Counted from the first letter of the stretch, positions 44,601 through 52,026 are shown. The stretch: 64,000 bases of DNA from Symbiodinium natans (GCA_905221605.1 CAJNDS010002080.1:475001-539000), one strand, 5' to 3'. A program made the numbers and translations. The notes: generated from the sequence alone by a model not told the origin.

Positions 44601-47362
44601 CCCCCCCCTGCACCCCTCAAAAATCAGTCTGCCCGACCCCTCGCCTGGCCCCCACCTGGCGCCGCTCTGAAACCTTGCTGCGCCCAAGTTTTGAGAAGTG
44701 GGCTGTTGTCTGAGTTTGGGCCTAAACCCTGAAAGGAATAGGTTTGGGTGGCTTTGCCGCCTTGGACGGCGTGGGGTGGGAGAAAAGTGTTAGATGGCCC
44801 TCCACAATTGGGCCAATGCTGCTTTTCGCACCTCACGAAGCTGAGCTTGTTCCGAAACCTAACCTTCACAGCGTCTACGCCCTATCACAGCAAACCCCAA
44901 ACCCCAAACCCTAAACCCTAAACCCCAAACCCTAAACTCTAAACCCTAAACCCTAAACCCTAAACCCTAAACCCTAAACCCTAAACCCTAAACCCTAAAC
45001 CGCAGGGCTGAGGGCTTCGGGCATAAGGGCATCCGAAACTGCTTCAAACAGCAAGCTTCCGAGGGCTGAGGGACCCCCCCCCCCGCCTCAGAAATATGAA
45101 TACTCGAGCTTGGGATGTTCTCCCTTATACTAGCTATCCTTATAGGGTTTAGGGTTTAGGGTTTAGGGTTTAGGGTTTAGGGTTTAGGGTTTAGGGTTTA
45201 GGGTTTAGGGTTTAGGGTTTAGGGTTTAGGGTTTAGGACCCCATACCGTAATCCCTACTAAGGACTGTTAGTATAAGGGGGAGCATCCCAAACGAGAGCT
45301 CGTAACCCTTAAGAGTCCTGCAGTTTAGGGGTTAGGGTTTAGTGTGTAGGGTGCAAGCTGGAAACAGCCCTCAAAAGCCTCCAAACCCGCAAAGCCCTGC
45401 AAACTCTACACCCTAAACCCTAAACCCTAAACCCCTAGCAAAAAACCCAAAATCTCTGGCTTGGGTGTGCCAGGGATCAGTTGTTGCTTCGGGGCTCTTG
45501 GGTGTTTGAGCGTCCTGAGCGGAAATCTACAGTTGTTTCGGGGCATGGGTGCTTGGTGCCTTGTGGAGATATGGGCTTTTGAGCATTCAGGGTGTAGTGT
45601 CTCTAAACCCTACTAATTAACCCCAATAATCCGGCTAAGCCTCAAACCCTACTACAACCCGGCAGCCCCAGACCTTGCACAACTAGAAAAAACGCATTCG
45701 GCGCCCTGCGGGGGTTCAGAATTCCAGGGGTTTAGGGTCTACGTTTTAGGGTGTAGGGTTTAGGGCAGCCCCCAAATCCTAACCTAAACTGGCTACACAT
45801 CTACAATCTCTATAACACCCGCTAAAGGCCCCTTCAACACAAAGCTACACCCAAAAAACACAAAGCTTGACCCCAATATACCGAATCCTAAACCCCAAAC
45901 ACCCCAAAATGAAGGAGCCCTTTTCCCTAAACCCAGCTTTTTGTCCTGAAACCCAAACCCGTGGAATGCCTGGCTTGAGCATGTGCGAGAACTTTCCGAA
46001 CTTCTCCACGGCATAGTACCTTGGGGCAACGCCGCCGGACAGCCCTGGAGTTCAAAACATCTCTACACGCCGAACTCCACAACCCCAAAACTCCTTTAGG
46101 GTTTTGGGTTTCGGGTTTAGGGTTTAGGGTTTAGGGTTCGGGGAGGGTAGCCTTCAGGCTTTAGGGTTTGCTAGATCATGGTTGGGAAAGTATTGAAAAT
46201 TGAAATGTCTATTCCTTCTTCAGTTTAAGCACCCTTAAACATGTAAAATGTTCCACCACTATGACAAAAGTTTTGGGTTTGGGGTTTAGGGGGGGGGTTT
46301 GGGGTTTAGGGTGCTTCGCTTTACACCGGGTCTCAGTGTAGGGTAAGCCCTTAACCCTAACCGCGCTGCAATCGGAGGGTGCCACTTCTGCTGCCGCATT
46401 CGCTCGTTGAGAACGCAGGGTTTAAGGGTTCAGGATGGGTTAGGGTTTAGGGTTGAGGGTTGAGGGTTGAGGGGTTGAGGGGTTGAGGGTTGAGGGGTTG
46501 AGGGTTTAGGGGTCGAGGGCTTTCTCGGGCTTTATAGGGCGTTACAAGGAAGGCATAGGCAGAGGGTGGATGGGATCGGAATGCTAGGATTTTAAATTCT
46601 GGGCATGCTTTTGATGTACTTATGTTTGATTATTGTGTTTTTTTTGTATTTGCTTTTCTTTCATGCTTTTTCATTTTTTGGGGGGGGGAGGTGCAGGTTA
46701 TCATGAGTTCCCCTACTAACTTCCCTCTATAGGGTTTAGGCTTTAGGGTTTGGGGTTGAACCCCCTCGAGGTTCCCCCCTTAAGTAGCCTTCATTAGGCC
46801 TGGTTACCCTAAATTGCCTTAACTATGGGGGGGAACTGAGGGAGGTAGTACAGAGGGGCTCGTGTTCATTCGGGAAATGATTCACACAATCAGGGCACAA
46901 CACCTCCTCAAATCTCGACCTCCTCACATCCTGCTAGGTTCTAGGGTCCAGGGCTTGTTGCCGCGAAATGTGGGGTTCAGGGTTTAGGGTTCAGGGCTTA
47001 GGGTTTAGGGTTTAGGGTTTTTGGGTCCTTATTGTAAGGCTGCTGTATGTTTTTGGGGACCCCAAAAAGAAAGGGAAGCTGACTTAGTGAGCTGCCCCAT
47101 GTTACAACTCAAGGCTCAGCAAGCAGAACTCGCCCAGGGCTCGGGGGGTTCATAAGGCTCCCCTACTGACAGCTCTCATGTCTTGGGAATCCTAGGTTGT
47201 GGGGTTTAGGGTTTAGGGCTAGGGTTAGCCCTCCCTAACCCCAAACCCTAAACCCTAAATCCTAAACTCTAAAGCCAAAAAACTAAACCCTAAACCCACG
47301 CGACGGTTCTGGTGGATTTCGGACGAAGGCGCTTGTCCTGGGGAACGGTCACGAAAGAGTTC
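19302..47362 (-). CDS. SPFH/band-7 protein, HIR-like (18 exons, 5' end incomplete)
   Basis: Minus-strand exons: 47362-47333, 46019-45970, 42817-42744, 42135-42113, 40758-40708, 39989-39969, 39804-39749, 34276-34230, 33774-33720, 33004-32955, 32124-32081, 31265-31214, 29772-29721, 29441-29402, 29131-29060, 27776-27730, 26521-26475, 19376-19302. They total 886 nt and keep one frame through every junction. Successive exons read NSFVTVPQD, YAVEKFGKF, VNVSTKTK, DNVFVHV, HEQIESYVADVV, MTLDESFEKK, ALVTEVSPN, MNEINK, AEAEKIK, AAQLQGEG, IARQRRAIIDGLR, ITQYFETL, FLPSGPGAVGD, VASQIRNG. This is the collinear order of plant HIR/prohibitin-family proteins (about 285 aa), which act as membrane scaffolds. 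Donors are 11 GC, 5 GT and 1 GA; all acceptors are AG, followed by G in 16 of 17. The first residues are missing. The TAG stop is formed inside a telomere-like unit, so the extreme C-terminus is uncertain. Confidence 0.85.
19445..19733 (-). repeat. 3' LTR
   Basis: A 289-bp copy with one difference from the 5' LTR (19567). It carries the first 69 Gag codons as a short dead-end frame ending in the flanking telomere-like DNA. Confidence 0.95.
19734..19743 (-). promoter_or_regulatory. Polypurine tract
   Basis: The sense strand reads GAAGGAGGAG immediately before the 3' LTR (TGTTGAAG), the expected plus-strand priming site for an LTR retroelement. Confidence 0.8.
19954..23592 (-). CDS. Retroelement Gag-protease polyprotein with hydrophobic C-terminus
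   Basis: 1,212 codons. Order: Pro/Gln/Val-rich repeats (PPGGVGPAA, QVPQV; residues 1-100); capsid-like helical region (about 160-400, with FQDWLELVAG and RVNARACTMIL); a zinc knuckle CX2CX4HX4C at residues 443-456; a retropepsin-like site LLDSGATH with the Asp at about 599; a linker; three hydrophobic segments (about 924-946, 1030-1048, 1066-1094); and a C-terminal Cys/His cluster. In full-length relatives integrase, reverse transcriptase and RNase H should lie between protease and C-terminus. They are absent here without a frame break, suggesting a clean internal deletion. It probably forms the element's particle and processes Gag. The ATG at 23592 is unlikely to be the natural start. Confidence 0.75.
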   Translation of the reverse strand: MFCSKPPFSGRKPGSGPDLASRLRNATGATSARYTGARISTRRGWTRCLCTGATGATGSPPGGVGPAACAQVPQVSDAGTQVPHAQVSGAQASAAPGGASAASAAPSSGNPMMDALFAGMQQLQTMQAQGMRDKSVVSNAPEAVKPGATALPMLKAPDPMSGSLDFQDWLELVAGLMGDLSDSSHDWWTAVLQVSRDAYERWVKATPLDRIRVEVDERPELVEGKWSRVNARACTMILAALDQGVKAEMVARRTTQVATQIMFRLYTLYQPGGSTEKALVLNHLQHPSVVQDVVSGVAALRAWGRWHKRCIDCGMVAPDPTVLAGALTEMTNHILSQNPDPMFRTQMVRSMLHIETHPSEDAVQEYYKHLLAEFETMAGAQIATQGGSGNNVALKAMDATGGKSGGKGGETKGGGKGKPKFGAKCKAPHSMSDLPAAARFKKCLNCGSEDHRVKDCKAGKAEPTAPEQKPSVQAASTSTSSSAPPVVQAAPVLSMDSFLQHASHALRQLEAAHATHGQQPSQGPVSTVPAPAAPTPDGDGLQQPSNPSLKKLTLCSSMPASCLLNDPQANPPSRAEIEGLPGAQAVESEPPLIGHALLDSGATHPLRPASSQEEWVKTNKVQVGLAGGHTSHMRITKHGVILTPPGRDELPTAIVPLGQLVARLGYMLSWTADECFLRSPEGEHTTLMVQNGCPVIERDRALTLIAELEAQRENARSTLANRAANEVSSTLVIAKALQAFGLPLGGQVEHISPSLKPGRGHGKSAQMTAPIWPGQTPLLEPKKGVCGTQVLDPKVCLQQSSTIWFRLDADDECDDNPTRYQLDGDGDSSVYDLDWTRLPLSPLGRDGPAQVPGPLPCCPGRFSLDGFGGLCVFGPREVQPTNRQDLATRPGGERETTVPSSVAVPATSPREGGTRNARQRLTANLLFQLLLLCLLLLGVRGAVFAPCPGVRNPPAAASGTPVPYWVEEEPCVRLRGLSGVAPEPPVQEESQQPLAERVLLTTVRLAAAADGLVTAVCWGMPGFYLFRKRDHPVCAVFMLFVFLQVVSAASQQDEEPEDMLLPVPLDADLMLAVRIFGVAFCAIVLWEFLKWSFALLSRRTFGTSSVLLSPRKARKLQRLRNRTEQAIRAEISEREAAASSSQRLVTASGRNAPASTTQADEAPTRFFATLEGNKLHRTKACSTLAHSHRFIEFEVCQQCHRSQADCTKHSTR
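23742..25091 (-). CDS. gag: Retroelement Gag N-terminal region
   Basis: 449 codons starting inside the 5' LTR. The first 70 residues are LTR-encoded; later ATGs (MAGLG in the LTR, MSPTL after it) are alternative starts. Long Gly/Pro/Ser-rich stretches are followed by a block with FLTPRS, GPLLN and LPQEAIQAEVARQLAGF, and then a coiled coil (QAQDLEIQRLRRQLEEEKAM) at about residues 375-410. This order is typical of Gag in symbiodiniacean copia-like elements (family knowledge, not searched). The last ~50 residues are out of frame with the low-complexity sequence that continues in another frame, so Gag probably once ran on into the next frame. Confidence 0.75.
   Translation of the reverse strand: MSVTSFQVCTAFHIVVGAKPNQVAQTLLVLVSACKISASVCAMAGLGLGIGELATPLVPSAQPAGGSHQQVMSPTLGQGYGTNPPHASPPPGGDGLQHPGSMPPRESGQSGAVGLEPNTATGGALGGTGQHESSRGSGEMPPVSTTSEGGESAHQIVHVPGNTPGGSPGLQASTGMPGTASGEAAPGGAVAGDSHVEGFLTPRSQQGQGLPTIAEMVEGFPGAGLQLMSRVGDFFRVARTEVMQVPVWQDSHATPPRSATRSMGSPGGAPGQLALGDGSLGSASGSPPQVGPQGTPTSFAPPHPGREGPLLNADMLQRVQVLDRRAPLLHGNMPDRPQSRSDSTSLPQEAIQAEVARQLAGFDQRAQAQELRNQAQDLEIQRLRRQLEEEKAMREQLAREGAASSSAPQAPPRKCRSPYPSRCHRRKMLRSTLPLRIRCRMLQRRRLVL
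24864..24882 (-). promoter_or_regulatory. Primer-binding site matching the tRNA-iMet anticodon arm
   Basis: Directly next to the 5' LTR. The + strand reads AAGCGTTGGGCTCATAACC, which corresponds to the D-arm end and anticodon stem-loop (CAT anticodon) of eukaryotic initiator tRNA-Met, apart from about two missing bases after AAGCGT. It does not match the usual 3' CCA end. Copia of Drosophila and Ty5 of yeast are known to prime from a cleaved half-tRNA-iMet, so this site points to the same mechanism. Confidence 0.75.
24883..25171 (-). repeat. 5' LTR
   Basis: In sense orientation it starts TGTTGAAGCC and ends CCAGCA. It is identical to the other LTR except at position 25005. The Gag reading frame opens inside it (ATG at 25091), 81 bases after its first base. 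Confidence 0.95.
25550..26450. repeat. C-rich tract series including (CCCCAAAA)n and (CCCAAAAA)n
   Basis: CCCTAAA variants (25550-25960) run into CCCCAAAA octamers (about 25970-26035 and 26265-26405) around a CCCAAAAA octamer block (26035-26165). The complementary TTTTGGGG unit is the telomere repeat of some ciliates. All lies inside the last HIR intron. The long open frames across it on the minus strand are repeat artefacts. Confidence 0.85.
27005..27370. repeat. CCCTAAA block followed by (CTTAGGG)n
   Basis: 27005-27145 is CCCTAAA. 27206-27345 is a nearly pure run of the variant heptamer CTTAGGG with a few CTGAGGG units. Intronic in the HIR-like gene. Confidence 0.85.
29917..30010. mobile_element. 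Palindromic element (TTCTCTACAT family)
   Basis: CAGTTCTCTACATGACCC at the left; complement near ...TGTAGAGAAGTGG at the right; directly follows a TTTAGGG array in a HIR intron. Confidence 0.7.
30231..30479 (-). CDS. Open frame with internal 33-nt duplication, unknown
   Basis: 82 codons (SHYYTEVERWVENDPACLL, then two copies of IPEQDVAVEER) ending in a stop at 30231. The frame lies inside the HIR intron between the exons at 31214 and 29772. An adjacent open stretch (30517-30598, KKKIFRDCGTSDTTR) ends at a GTAAAC donor, so the two may be exons of a small nested gene. Not recognised. Confidence 0.35.
   Translation of the reverse strand: MEPLLQDSPADEDLSRLQPLESHYYTEVERWVENDPACLLVLHFNIPEQDVAVEERIPEQDVAVEERLLRHMNDAVVSVCRA
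31490..31595. mobile_element. Family A palindrome (with adjacent half copy)
   Basis: A full-length diverged copy. A half copy (31440-31460) sits 30 bp to its left, at the end of a TTTAGGG tract. Confidence 0.75.
32714..32817. mobile_element. Palindromic element (AGGTTGTACCC family)
   Basis: AGGTTGTACCCTTGGG ... AGGGGTACAACCTT. Related copies are at 18091-18186 and, in pieces, at 480-560 and 33840-33990. Confidence 0.7.
33265..33705. repeat. CCCTAAA array cluster
   Basis: Three blocks (33265-33400, 33465-33530, 33580-33705) with a poly-C stretch between. The HIR exon at 33720-33774 begins a few bases further on. Confidence 0.85.
34918..36325 (-). CDS. Unknown protein with ubiquitin-like N-terminus, copy A
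   Basis: I do not recognise the family. Exons 36325-36085 and 35951-34918 join to 425 codons with the stop. The intron (35952-36084) has a GT donor and an acceptor CTCAG|G, and the join restores SELARIVL in the correct frame. The start is taken at the first ATG of a Met-Met-Gln pair shared with copy B. The N-terminal ~80 residues (VDCYSLAGEALCHVDGLP, then an acidic EDVEDALKAELG helix) look ubiquitin-like. The rest is mostly helical with a hydrophobic GVLIVVLDLP strand near the end. The copy lies 2.5 kb from copy B, on the same strand, inside a large HIR intron. Both copies stop at the same ILCTEG-stop, but a GA donor there cannot be excluded. Confidence 0.65.
37443..38892 (-). CDS. Unknown protein with ubiquitin-like N-terminus, copy B
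   Basis: Tandem paralogue of copy A. Exons 38892-38649 and 38494-37443 join to 432 codons with the stop. The intron 38495-38648 has the same GTGCCCAT donor context as copy A, and its acceptor is TGAG|GAAT. Length differences from copy A inside exon 2 (for example LVPVDVEGS against LPVDVEGS, and extra residues around LLLLCRN) are whole codons, while the intron sequences have diverged more. That pattern indicates selection on protein sequence after duplication. The duplicated unit extends beyond the stop, to the shared GGATTCACACACTTG at about 37,380 (34,860 in copy A). Function unknown. Confidence 0.65.
39200..39715. repeat. Paired TTTAGGG arrays ending in a tail-to-tail junction
   Basis: 39200-39355 and 39510-39682 are TTTAGGG. 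At 39682-39683 the orientation flips abruptly to CCCTAAA (to 39715), giving a perfect inverted telomere-like junction. Confidence 0.85.
39805..39968 (-). other. 164-bp telomere-like intron with duplicated exon junction
   Basis: This GT-AG intron of the HIR-like gene consists mostly of CCCTAAA-type repeats on the coding strand. On the + strand a 28-bp segment (39801-39828, beginning GTACCTCTCCAGGACATCG) recurs at 39965-39992 with one mismatch. The two copies hold the donor and acceptor junctions (GAGAG|GTAC on the coding strand). The intron is therefore bounded by a direct repeat of exon sequence, the geometry expected if a telomere-like tract was inserted at a staggered break and the AG|GT in the duplicated target became the splice sites. 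Confidence 0.75.
39969..39989 (-). CDS. 21-nt micro-exon of the HIR-like gene
   Basis: This exon contributes only seven residues (a phase-completing base, then VADVLE and part of R) between the exon at 40758-40708 and the one at 39804-39749. Its acceptor is GGGAG|GG and its donor is GAGAG|GT. The exon's last bases and the following GTAC recur 164 bp away, at the next acceptor (see the direct-repeat entry), so this junction records how the downstream intron arose. Confidence 0.7.
40040..40255. repeat. AATAAGAAT-type A/T-rich microsatellite
   Basis: Nonamer-like AATAATAAG units, about 200 bp, in the HIR intron between exons 40758-40708 and 39989-39969. Ile-rich open frames here are artefacts. 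Confidence 0.9.
41495..41665. repeat. TTTAGGG array passing into (TTGAGGG)n
   Basis: About 13 TTTAGGG units followed by ten uninterrupted TTGAGGG units, a locally homogenised variant. Confidence 0.85.
41782..41925. mobile_element. Palindromic element family B, reference copy
   Basis: 144 bp with ~40-bp inverted ends: CTTGGAGGTTCATGGTACTT ... complement ... CCATGAACCTCCAAG, flanked by TA on both sides. Either strand reads GGAG|GTTCATGG at the start and CCTCCAAG| at the end, so it carries GT...AG borders in both orientations, as an introner would. Confidence 0.85.
43106..43201. mobile_element. Palindromic element family A, reference copy
   Basis: 96 bp with ~33-bp inverted ends: TTGGGATGTTCCCCCTTATA...and its complement, then ACTAACAGTCCTTA inward. 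No coding capacity. At least ten related copies in the window make it a MITE- or introner-like family. It lies in the HIR intron upstream of the exon at 42817. Confidence 0.85.
43589..43703. mobile_element. Family B palindrome
   Basis: 115 bp; the left terminus is degraded (CCGGTTCATGCTAC) and the right end is intact. Confidence 0.75.
45110..45291. mobile_element. Family A palindrome split by a TTTAGGG array
   Basis: Left arm to TCCTTATAGGG (45155), about 85 bp of TTTAGGG, then ACCCCATACCGTAATCC and an intact right arm ending CATCCCAA. The insertion point lies close to the centre of the palindrome. Confidence 0.85.
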
Positions 47363-47449
47363 CTTGGCACCCAAGTTGCTAGCAGGGCTTACCGAACGAT
47401 TTGGGTTCAGGGCTCCAGGGGTTTCTAAAGCTTCTAGGGTTTCAAGGGG

Positions 47450-47632
47450 TTTAGGGTTTAGGGTTTAGGGTTTAGGGTCTAGGGTTTAGGGTTTAGGGTT
47501 TAGGGTTTAGGGTTTAGGGTTTAGGGTTTAGGGTTTAGGGTTTAGGGTTTAGGGTTTAGGGTTTAGGGTTTAGGTTTAGGGTTTAGGGTTTAGGGTTTAG
47601 GGTTTAGGGTTTAGGGTTTAGGGTTCAGCATC
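47450..47632. repeat. TTTAGGG array
   Basis: About 26 units just upstream (coding sense) of the first recognised HIR exon and next to the 62-bp minisatellite. Confidence 0.85.
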
Positions 47633-47772
47633 TCAAGTTCGAGCATTTACTAGGCCAGCAGTGTGTGTAGGCAACGGAACAAAACCCACCCGCCCAAAGA
47701 ATCCCATAACATTACGAAAATATACAGCTCATTAATTTCTTATTCGTGCTGAACCATGGAGGGTTAGAAAGG

Positions 47773-48650
47773 TCAGCATTTCAGGGGTCGGACGGGTCGA
47801 AATGGATCAAATTCTCCAATTGGTGCTGAACAATGGGGGTCAAAGGGGTCGGAGGGGCCGAAATGGATCAAATTCTCCAATTGGTGCCGGACAATGGGGG
47901 GGTAAAGGGGTCGGAGGGGCCGAAATGGATCAAATTCTCCAATTGGTGCCGGACAATGGGGGGGTCAAAGGGGTCGGAGGGGTCGAAATGGATCAAATTC
48001 TCCAATTGGTGCTGAACAATGGGGGGGTCAAAGGCGTGAGAAGGGTCGACATGGGTCAAATTCTCCAATTGGTGCCGAACAATGGGGGTTCAAAGGGGTC
48101 GGAGGGGTCGAAATGGATCAAATTCTCCAATTGGTGCTGAACAATGGGGGTCAAGGGGTCCGAGGGGTCGAAATGGATCAAATTCTCCAATTGTTGCTGA
48201 ACAATGGGGGGTTAAAGGGGTCAGAAGGCCAGCATTGAAAGGGTCAGAGAAATCTAGAAAATGATGGGCTCATTTCCGCTATATAAATTCTATTTAAAAC
48301 TAACTGGGAATCGAGCCATTTTTACCGAATCCTGGGGTACCCCCCACGAAGCCTCCCTGCAAGGGGTCGGAGGGGTCAAAATGGATCAAATTCTCCAATT
48401 GGTGCTGAACAATGGGGGGTCAGAGGGGTCGGAGAAGCCAAAATGGATCAAATTCTCCAATTGGTGCTGAACAATGGGGGGTCAGAGGGGTCGGAGAAGC
48501 CAAAATGGATCAAATTCTCCAATTGGTGCTGAACAATGGGGGGTCAAAGGGGTCGGAGGGGCCAAAATGGATCAAATTCTCCAATTGGTGCTGAACAACG
48601 GGGGGGTGAAAAAAAAAGAAATGGATCAAATTCTCCAATTGGTGTTTAAC
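47773..48650. repeat. ~62-bp minisatellite, 12 copies in two blocks
   Basis: The unit contains GGATCAAATTCTCCAATTGG followed by TGCTGAACAATGGGGGTCAA. Seven copies lie at about 47790-48220 and five at 48375-48645, separated by a 150-bp unrelated spacer. Because the unit is about 61-64 bp, it opens several frames (DQILQLV and similar peptides) that are not genes. Confidence 0.9.
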
Positions 48651-48674
48651 ATTTAGGGTTATATGGTAGAGAGG

Positions 48675-48885
48675 TTTAGGGTTTAGGGTTTAGGGTTTAG
48701 GGTTTAGGGTTTAGGGTTTAGGGTTTAGGGTTTAGGGTTAGGTTTAGGGTTTAGGGTTTAGGGTTTAGGGTTTAGGGTTTAGGGTTTAGGGTTTAGGGTT
48801 TAGGGTTTAGGGTTTAGGGTTTAGGGTTTAGGGTTTAGGGTTTAGGGTTTAGGGTTTAGGGTTTAGGGTTTAGGGTTTAGGGCTT
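48675..48885. repeat. TTTAGGG array
   Basis: About 30 near-perfect units directly after the minisatellite; among the longest pure tracts in the window. Confidence 0.9.
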
Positions 48886-49324
48886 GCAGGATTCAGGGTT
48901 CAGGGGCTAAAGAACTCAAGTTCATTAAACGCCAGTAGCACTGAAAACCTTTATTCCAGCACCAAAATTCCGAAGCCGGAAGCTTCCGACAGACCTGCAA
49001 GCTTAAGTTGGAGATCTCAGACATCAACAAATGTTGCACCTTTGGGCGTTTAGGGTTCGGAACCGCGGGCCCTAAATCCCAAACTACACCGTAAACCCCT
49101 TAAGCTCGCAAAGCCTCCAAGGCCTGAAACTCTCAACCTCAAACCCTGGCCCGAAACCCTAAACCCTAAACCCTAAACCCTAAACCCTAAACCCTAAACC
49201 CTAAACCCTAAACCCTAAACCATCAGGAATCCTGGCAACACCGCTGGGCCCATCTCGCCCCCCCCTGCTCTGCACCACGTTCTAGTTTCTGAATCATGGT
49301 GCAAAGGATTCCACACACACATGC

Positions 49325-49740
49325 CCTAAACCCTAAACCCTAAACCCTAAACCCTAAACCCTAAACCCCCAACCCCAAACCCTGAACCCTACCCCCAAAC
49401 CCCAAACCCCAAGCCCTAAACCCTAAACCCTAAACCCTAACCCTAAACCCTAAACCCTAAACCCTAACCCTAGACCCTAAACCCTAAACCCTAAACCCTA
49501 AACCCTAAACCCTAAACCCTAAACCCTAACTGCGCCATCTTCAGCCGAAGTCGCGTGCAGGGAAGGCAGCCCCTCTCCACTTGCCTCGACTTGACAGCAG
49601 TTTAGGGTTTAGGGTTTAGGGTTTAGGGTTTAGGGTTTAGGGTTTAGGGTTTAGGGTTTAGGGTTCAGGGTTCAGGGTTTAGGGTTTAGGGTTTAGGGTT
49701 TAGGGTTTAGGGTTTAGCGGTTGGGGTTTAGGATTTAAGG
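49325..49740. repeat. CCCTAAA then TTTAGGG arrays around a 65-bp island
   Basis: CCCTAAA at 49325-49530, an island at 49535-49600, then TTTAGGG at 49600-49740, the same polarity as around HIR exons. The island is open on the minus strand but unassigned. Confidence 0.8.
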
Positions 49741-50831
49741 TTTAAACCTTAAATCGGGATTCAAGGTTTAGGGTTTATGACCTACTGAACACTGCACTAG
49801 ATTCACCCGCAATTGCCGGTCAACAGCATCGTTCCGGCATGTCGTGGTCTGTGAAACTCCTCGTTACCCGAATCCCAACAGGAGCTATTTTCCCAGAGCC
49901 CTGGGAGGATCCAAAAAGCAAAACCTCCAAACTGTACCCTATAACACTATTGGGTGTTTTTTAGAAACCCTGAACCCTAAACCCTAAACGCTAAACCCCA
50001 AACCCTAAACCCTAAACCCTTCACGGGATCTACTTTTTGGATCCTTCCAGGGGTCTGGGATTGGGCTAGGATTCAGGCTTTCGCTCAACATGGCGAAGGG
50101 CTTCCTGAAAAAACCGCATCCCTCAAAGGCGCCAAAACCGGCAAAACCTACAAACCCTACAAACCCTATAAATCCTGTAATCCCTATAAACCCTATACGT
50201 AGACCCTTAAGCCCTATAAACCCTAGACCGCAAGAACCCTCAAAGGCGCCAAAGCCGGCAAGCGGCTGCATGGCTCCGACACAAAGAAACAGCGGCTACA
50301 GGCGTTGCTATGCGCTGAAATGGCTCGGTCGATGGGCTGTGAACCGTGTGAGGGCTTGGGGGGTTTGGGGTTTAAGGTTTAAGGCTTAGGGTTTAGGGTT
50401 TTGGGTCTTTAGAGTTTTGAGGTTTTAGGGGGTGCGAGAAGGGGCTGCGGGGGTTGAGGGGGTCTGCGTCTGAGCTGAAAAACCTTCTTCCCAAACCCTA
50501 AACCCGTATCTTGGATCTACAGGCTCCATGGGGAAGATGCTTGCGATTACTTCGTTCTTCGGGCGGTCCCGGCATCGACCCCGCACAGACAGAGGACTTT
50601 AGGGTTCGAAGCCCGCAACGGTGCGTGCTTGGAGCTTCAGTGTGGTGGAATGGGCCGCTGGAATCTGAAGCTCTCTCCCTTGCCACGAGCCCTCAACCCA
50701 AAGCACGCGAACCTTAGGCAAAGAGAACAGCAAGTGGCACTCGGCCCAGGCAGCGACTTCCATTGGAAAAATGAATCCGAAACCCTGAGCCCTACAGGGG
50801 AAATCATGTTCCTACCTGTTAATGTAGAAAT

Positions 50832-50958
50832 GGGTAGCTCTCTGAATTAGGGCCATTATTATATATTTTTATTATACATCCCTGTTCCGGTCCCCCATAT
50901 AGTAGGGCACCCTTGAAATAAGTACCCCAAAAGGGGACCCTAATTTAGAGAACTACCC
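50832..50958. mobile_element. Palindromic element (TTCTCTAAAT family)
   Basis: GGGTAGCTCTCTGAATTAGG and its complement CCTAATTTAGAGAACTACCC. The short AT run after it extends the hairpin-like region. Confidence 0.75.
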
Positions 50959-51629
50959 ATATATAGCTATATATATATATAATTCAACAAACTAGCACCA
51001 CCCCCCCAACAAAAATCCGAGATCTCGCCTGGGGCTCCCGGTGAAAGTGGCTCACCCGATATCCTCCAGGCGGCTCTGCGAACTCTCGGAGCATGTCGGC
51101 GGAGTGGAGACAGGGGTTTTAGGGGGGGTTTGTAGGGTTATTATAGGGGTTTCTAGGTTTGTTTGGTGATGGTGGTTTTTACTGGGTTTTATAGGGTTCA
51201 CAGGCTTTGTGGGGCTTTGTGAGGTTTTTGCCTCTTAGCGGGGGGTTTATACGTTTGGGGTTTAGGATTGAGGGTCTAGTGTGATGCCACTACAGCCGGT
51301 CTTCCCGGAGCCCTACTAGACCCAAGGGGGGTCGACATATGCGTCCCTTATTGGGCCGTTTCGTAATTAAGGAATCCACTCAGCACAACGTAGCTGCGAA
51401 AGGGCCTTTGTTTAGACTAACCCTTCAACACTTCAGCACCCACACCCTAAACCCTAAACCCTAAACCCTAAACCCTAGGATCCCTGAACACTGAACCCAA
51501 AAACCCTAGACCCTAAACCCCAAACCCTACACCTACCTCCCTGATCCGGGAACCCTAGAAAGGGTCCGCGCTCAGGAGAGCCTCCCCCCGTCTCACTCGC
51601 TGAGGGTTTGGCTGGTTCAGGGTTGAGGG

Positions 51630-51795
51630 TCTGTTTAGGGTGTGTTTAGGGTTTAGGGTTTAGGGTTTAGGGTTTAGGGTTTAGGGTTTAGGGTTTAGGG
51701 TTTAGGGTTTAGGGTTTAGGGTTTAGGGTTTAGGGTTTAGGGTTTAGGGTTTAGGGTTTAGGGTTTAGGCTTTAGGGTTTAGGGTTTAGGGTCCC
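51630..51795. repeat. TTTAGGG array
   Basis: About 22 units. 50,850-51,630 upstream holds a palindromic element (50832-50958) and degenerate repeats, with no gene I can support. Confidence 0.85.
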
Positions 51796-51937
51796 CTGAA
51801 CCCCTAAACCCCAATAATGCAAGGCCCTAAACCCTAAACCCTCCCCAATATCGCGAGGTGCCTAAGGAGTCAAGCGTTCCCCGGAACTGCCTCAAAGGCA
51901 CCTGCAGTGCGCTCAGGTAGGCTTTAGGAGTTTTCGG

Positions 51938-52026
51938 TTGGGATGATCCCCCTCATAGGGATTATAATACCCCCCCCCCAATATAGTCCTTATTAAGGAC
52001 TGTTAGTATTAGGGGGAACATCCCAA
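51938..52026. mobile_element. Family A palindrome
   Basis: 89 bp, TTGGGATGATCCCC... to ...GGGGGAACATCCCAA. Confidence 0.8.

Noticed and set aside
47802-48656. Repeating DQILQLV / KWIKFSNWC peptides
   Set aside because: The 62-bp minisatellite opens all frames in turn; no start, stop or splice logic.
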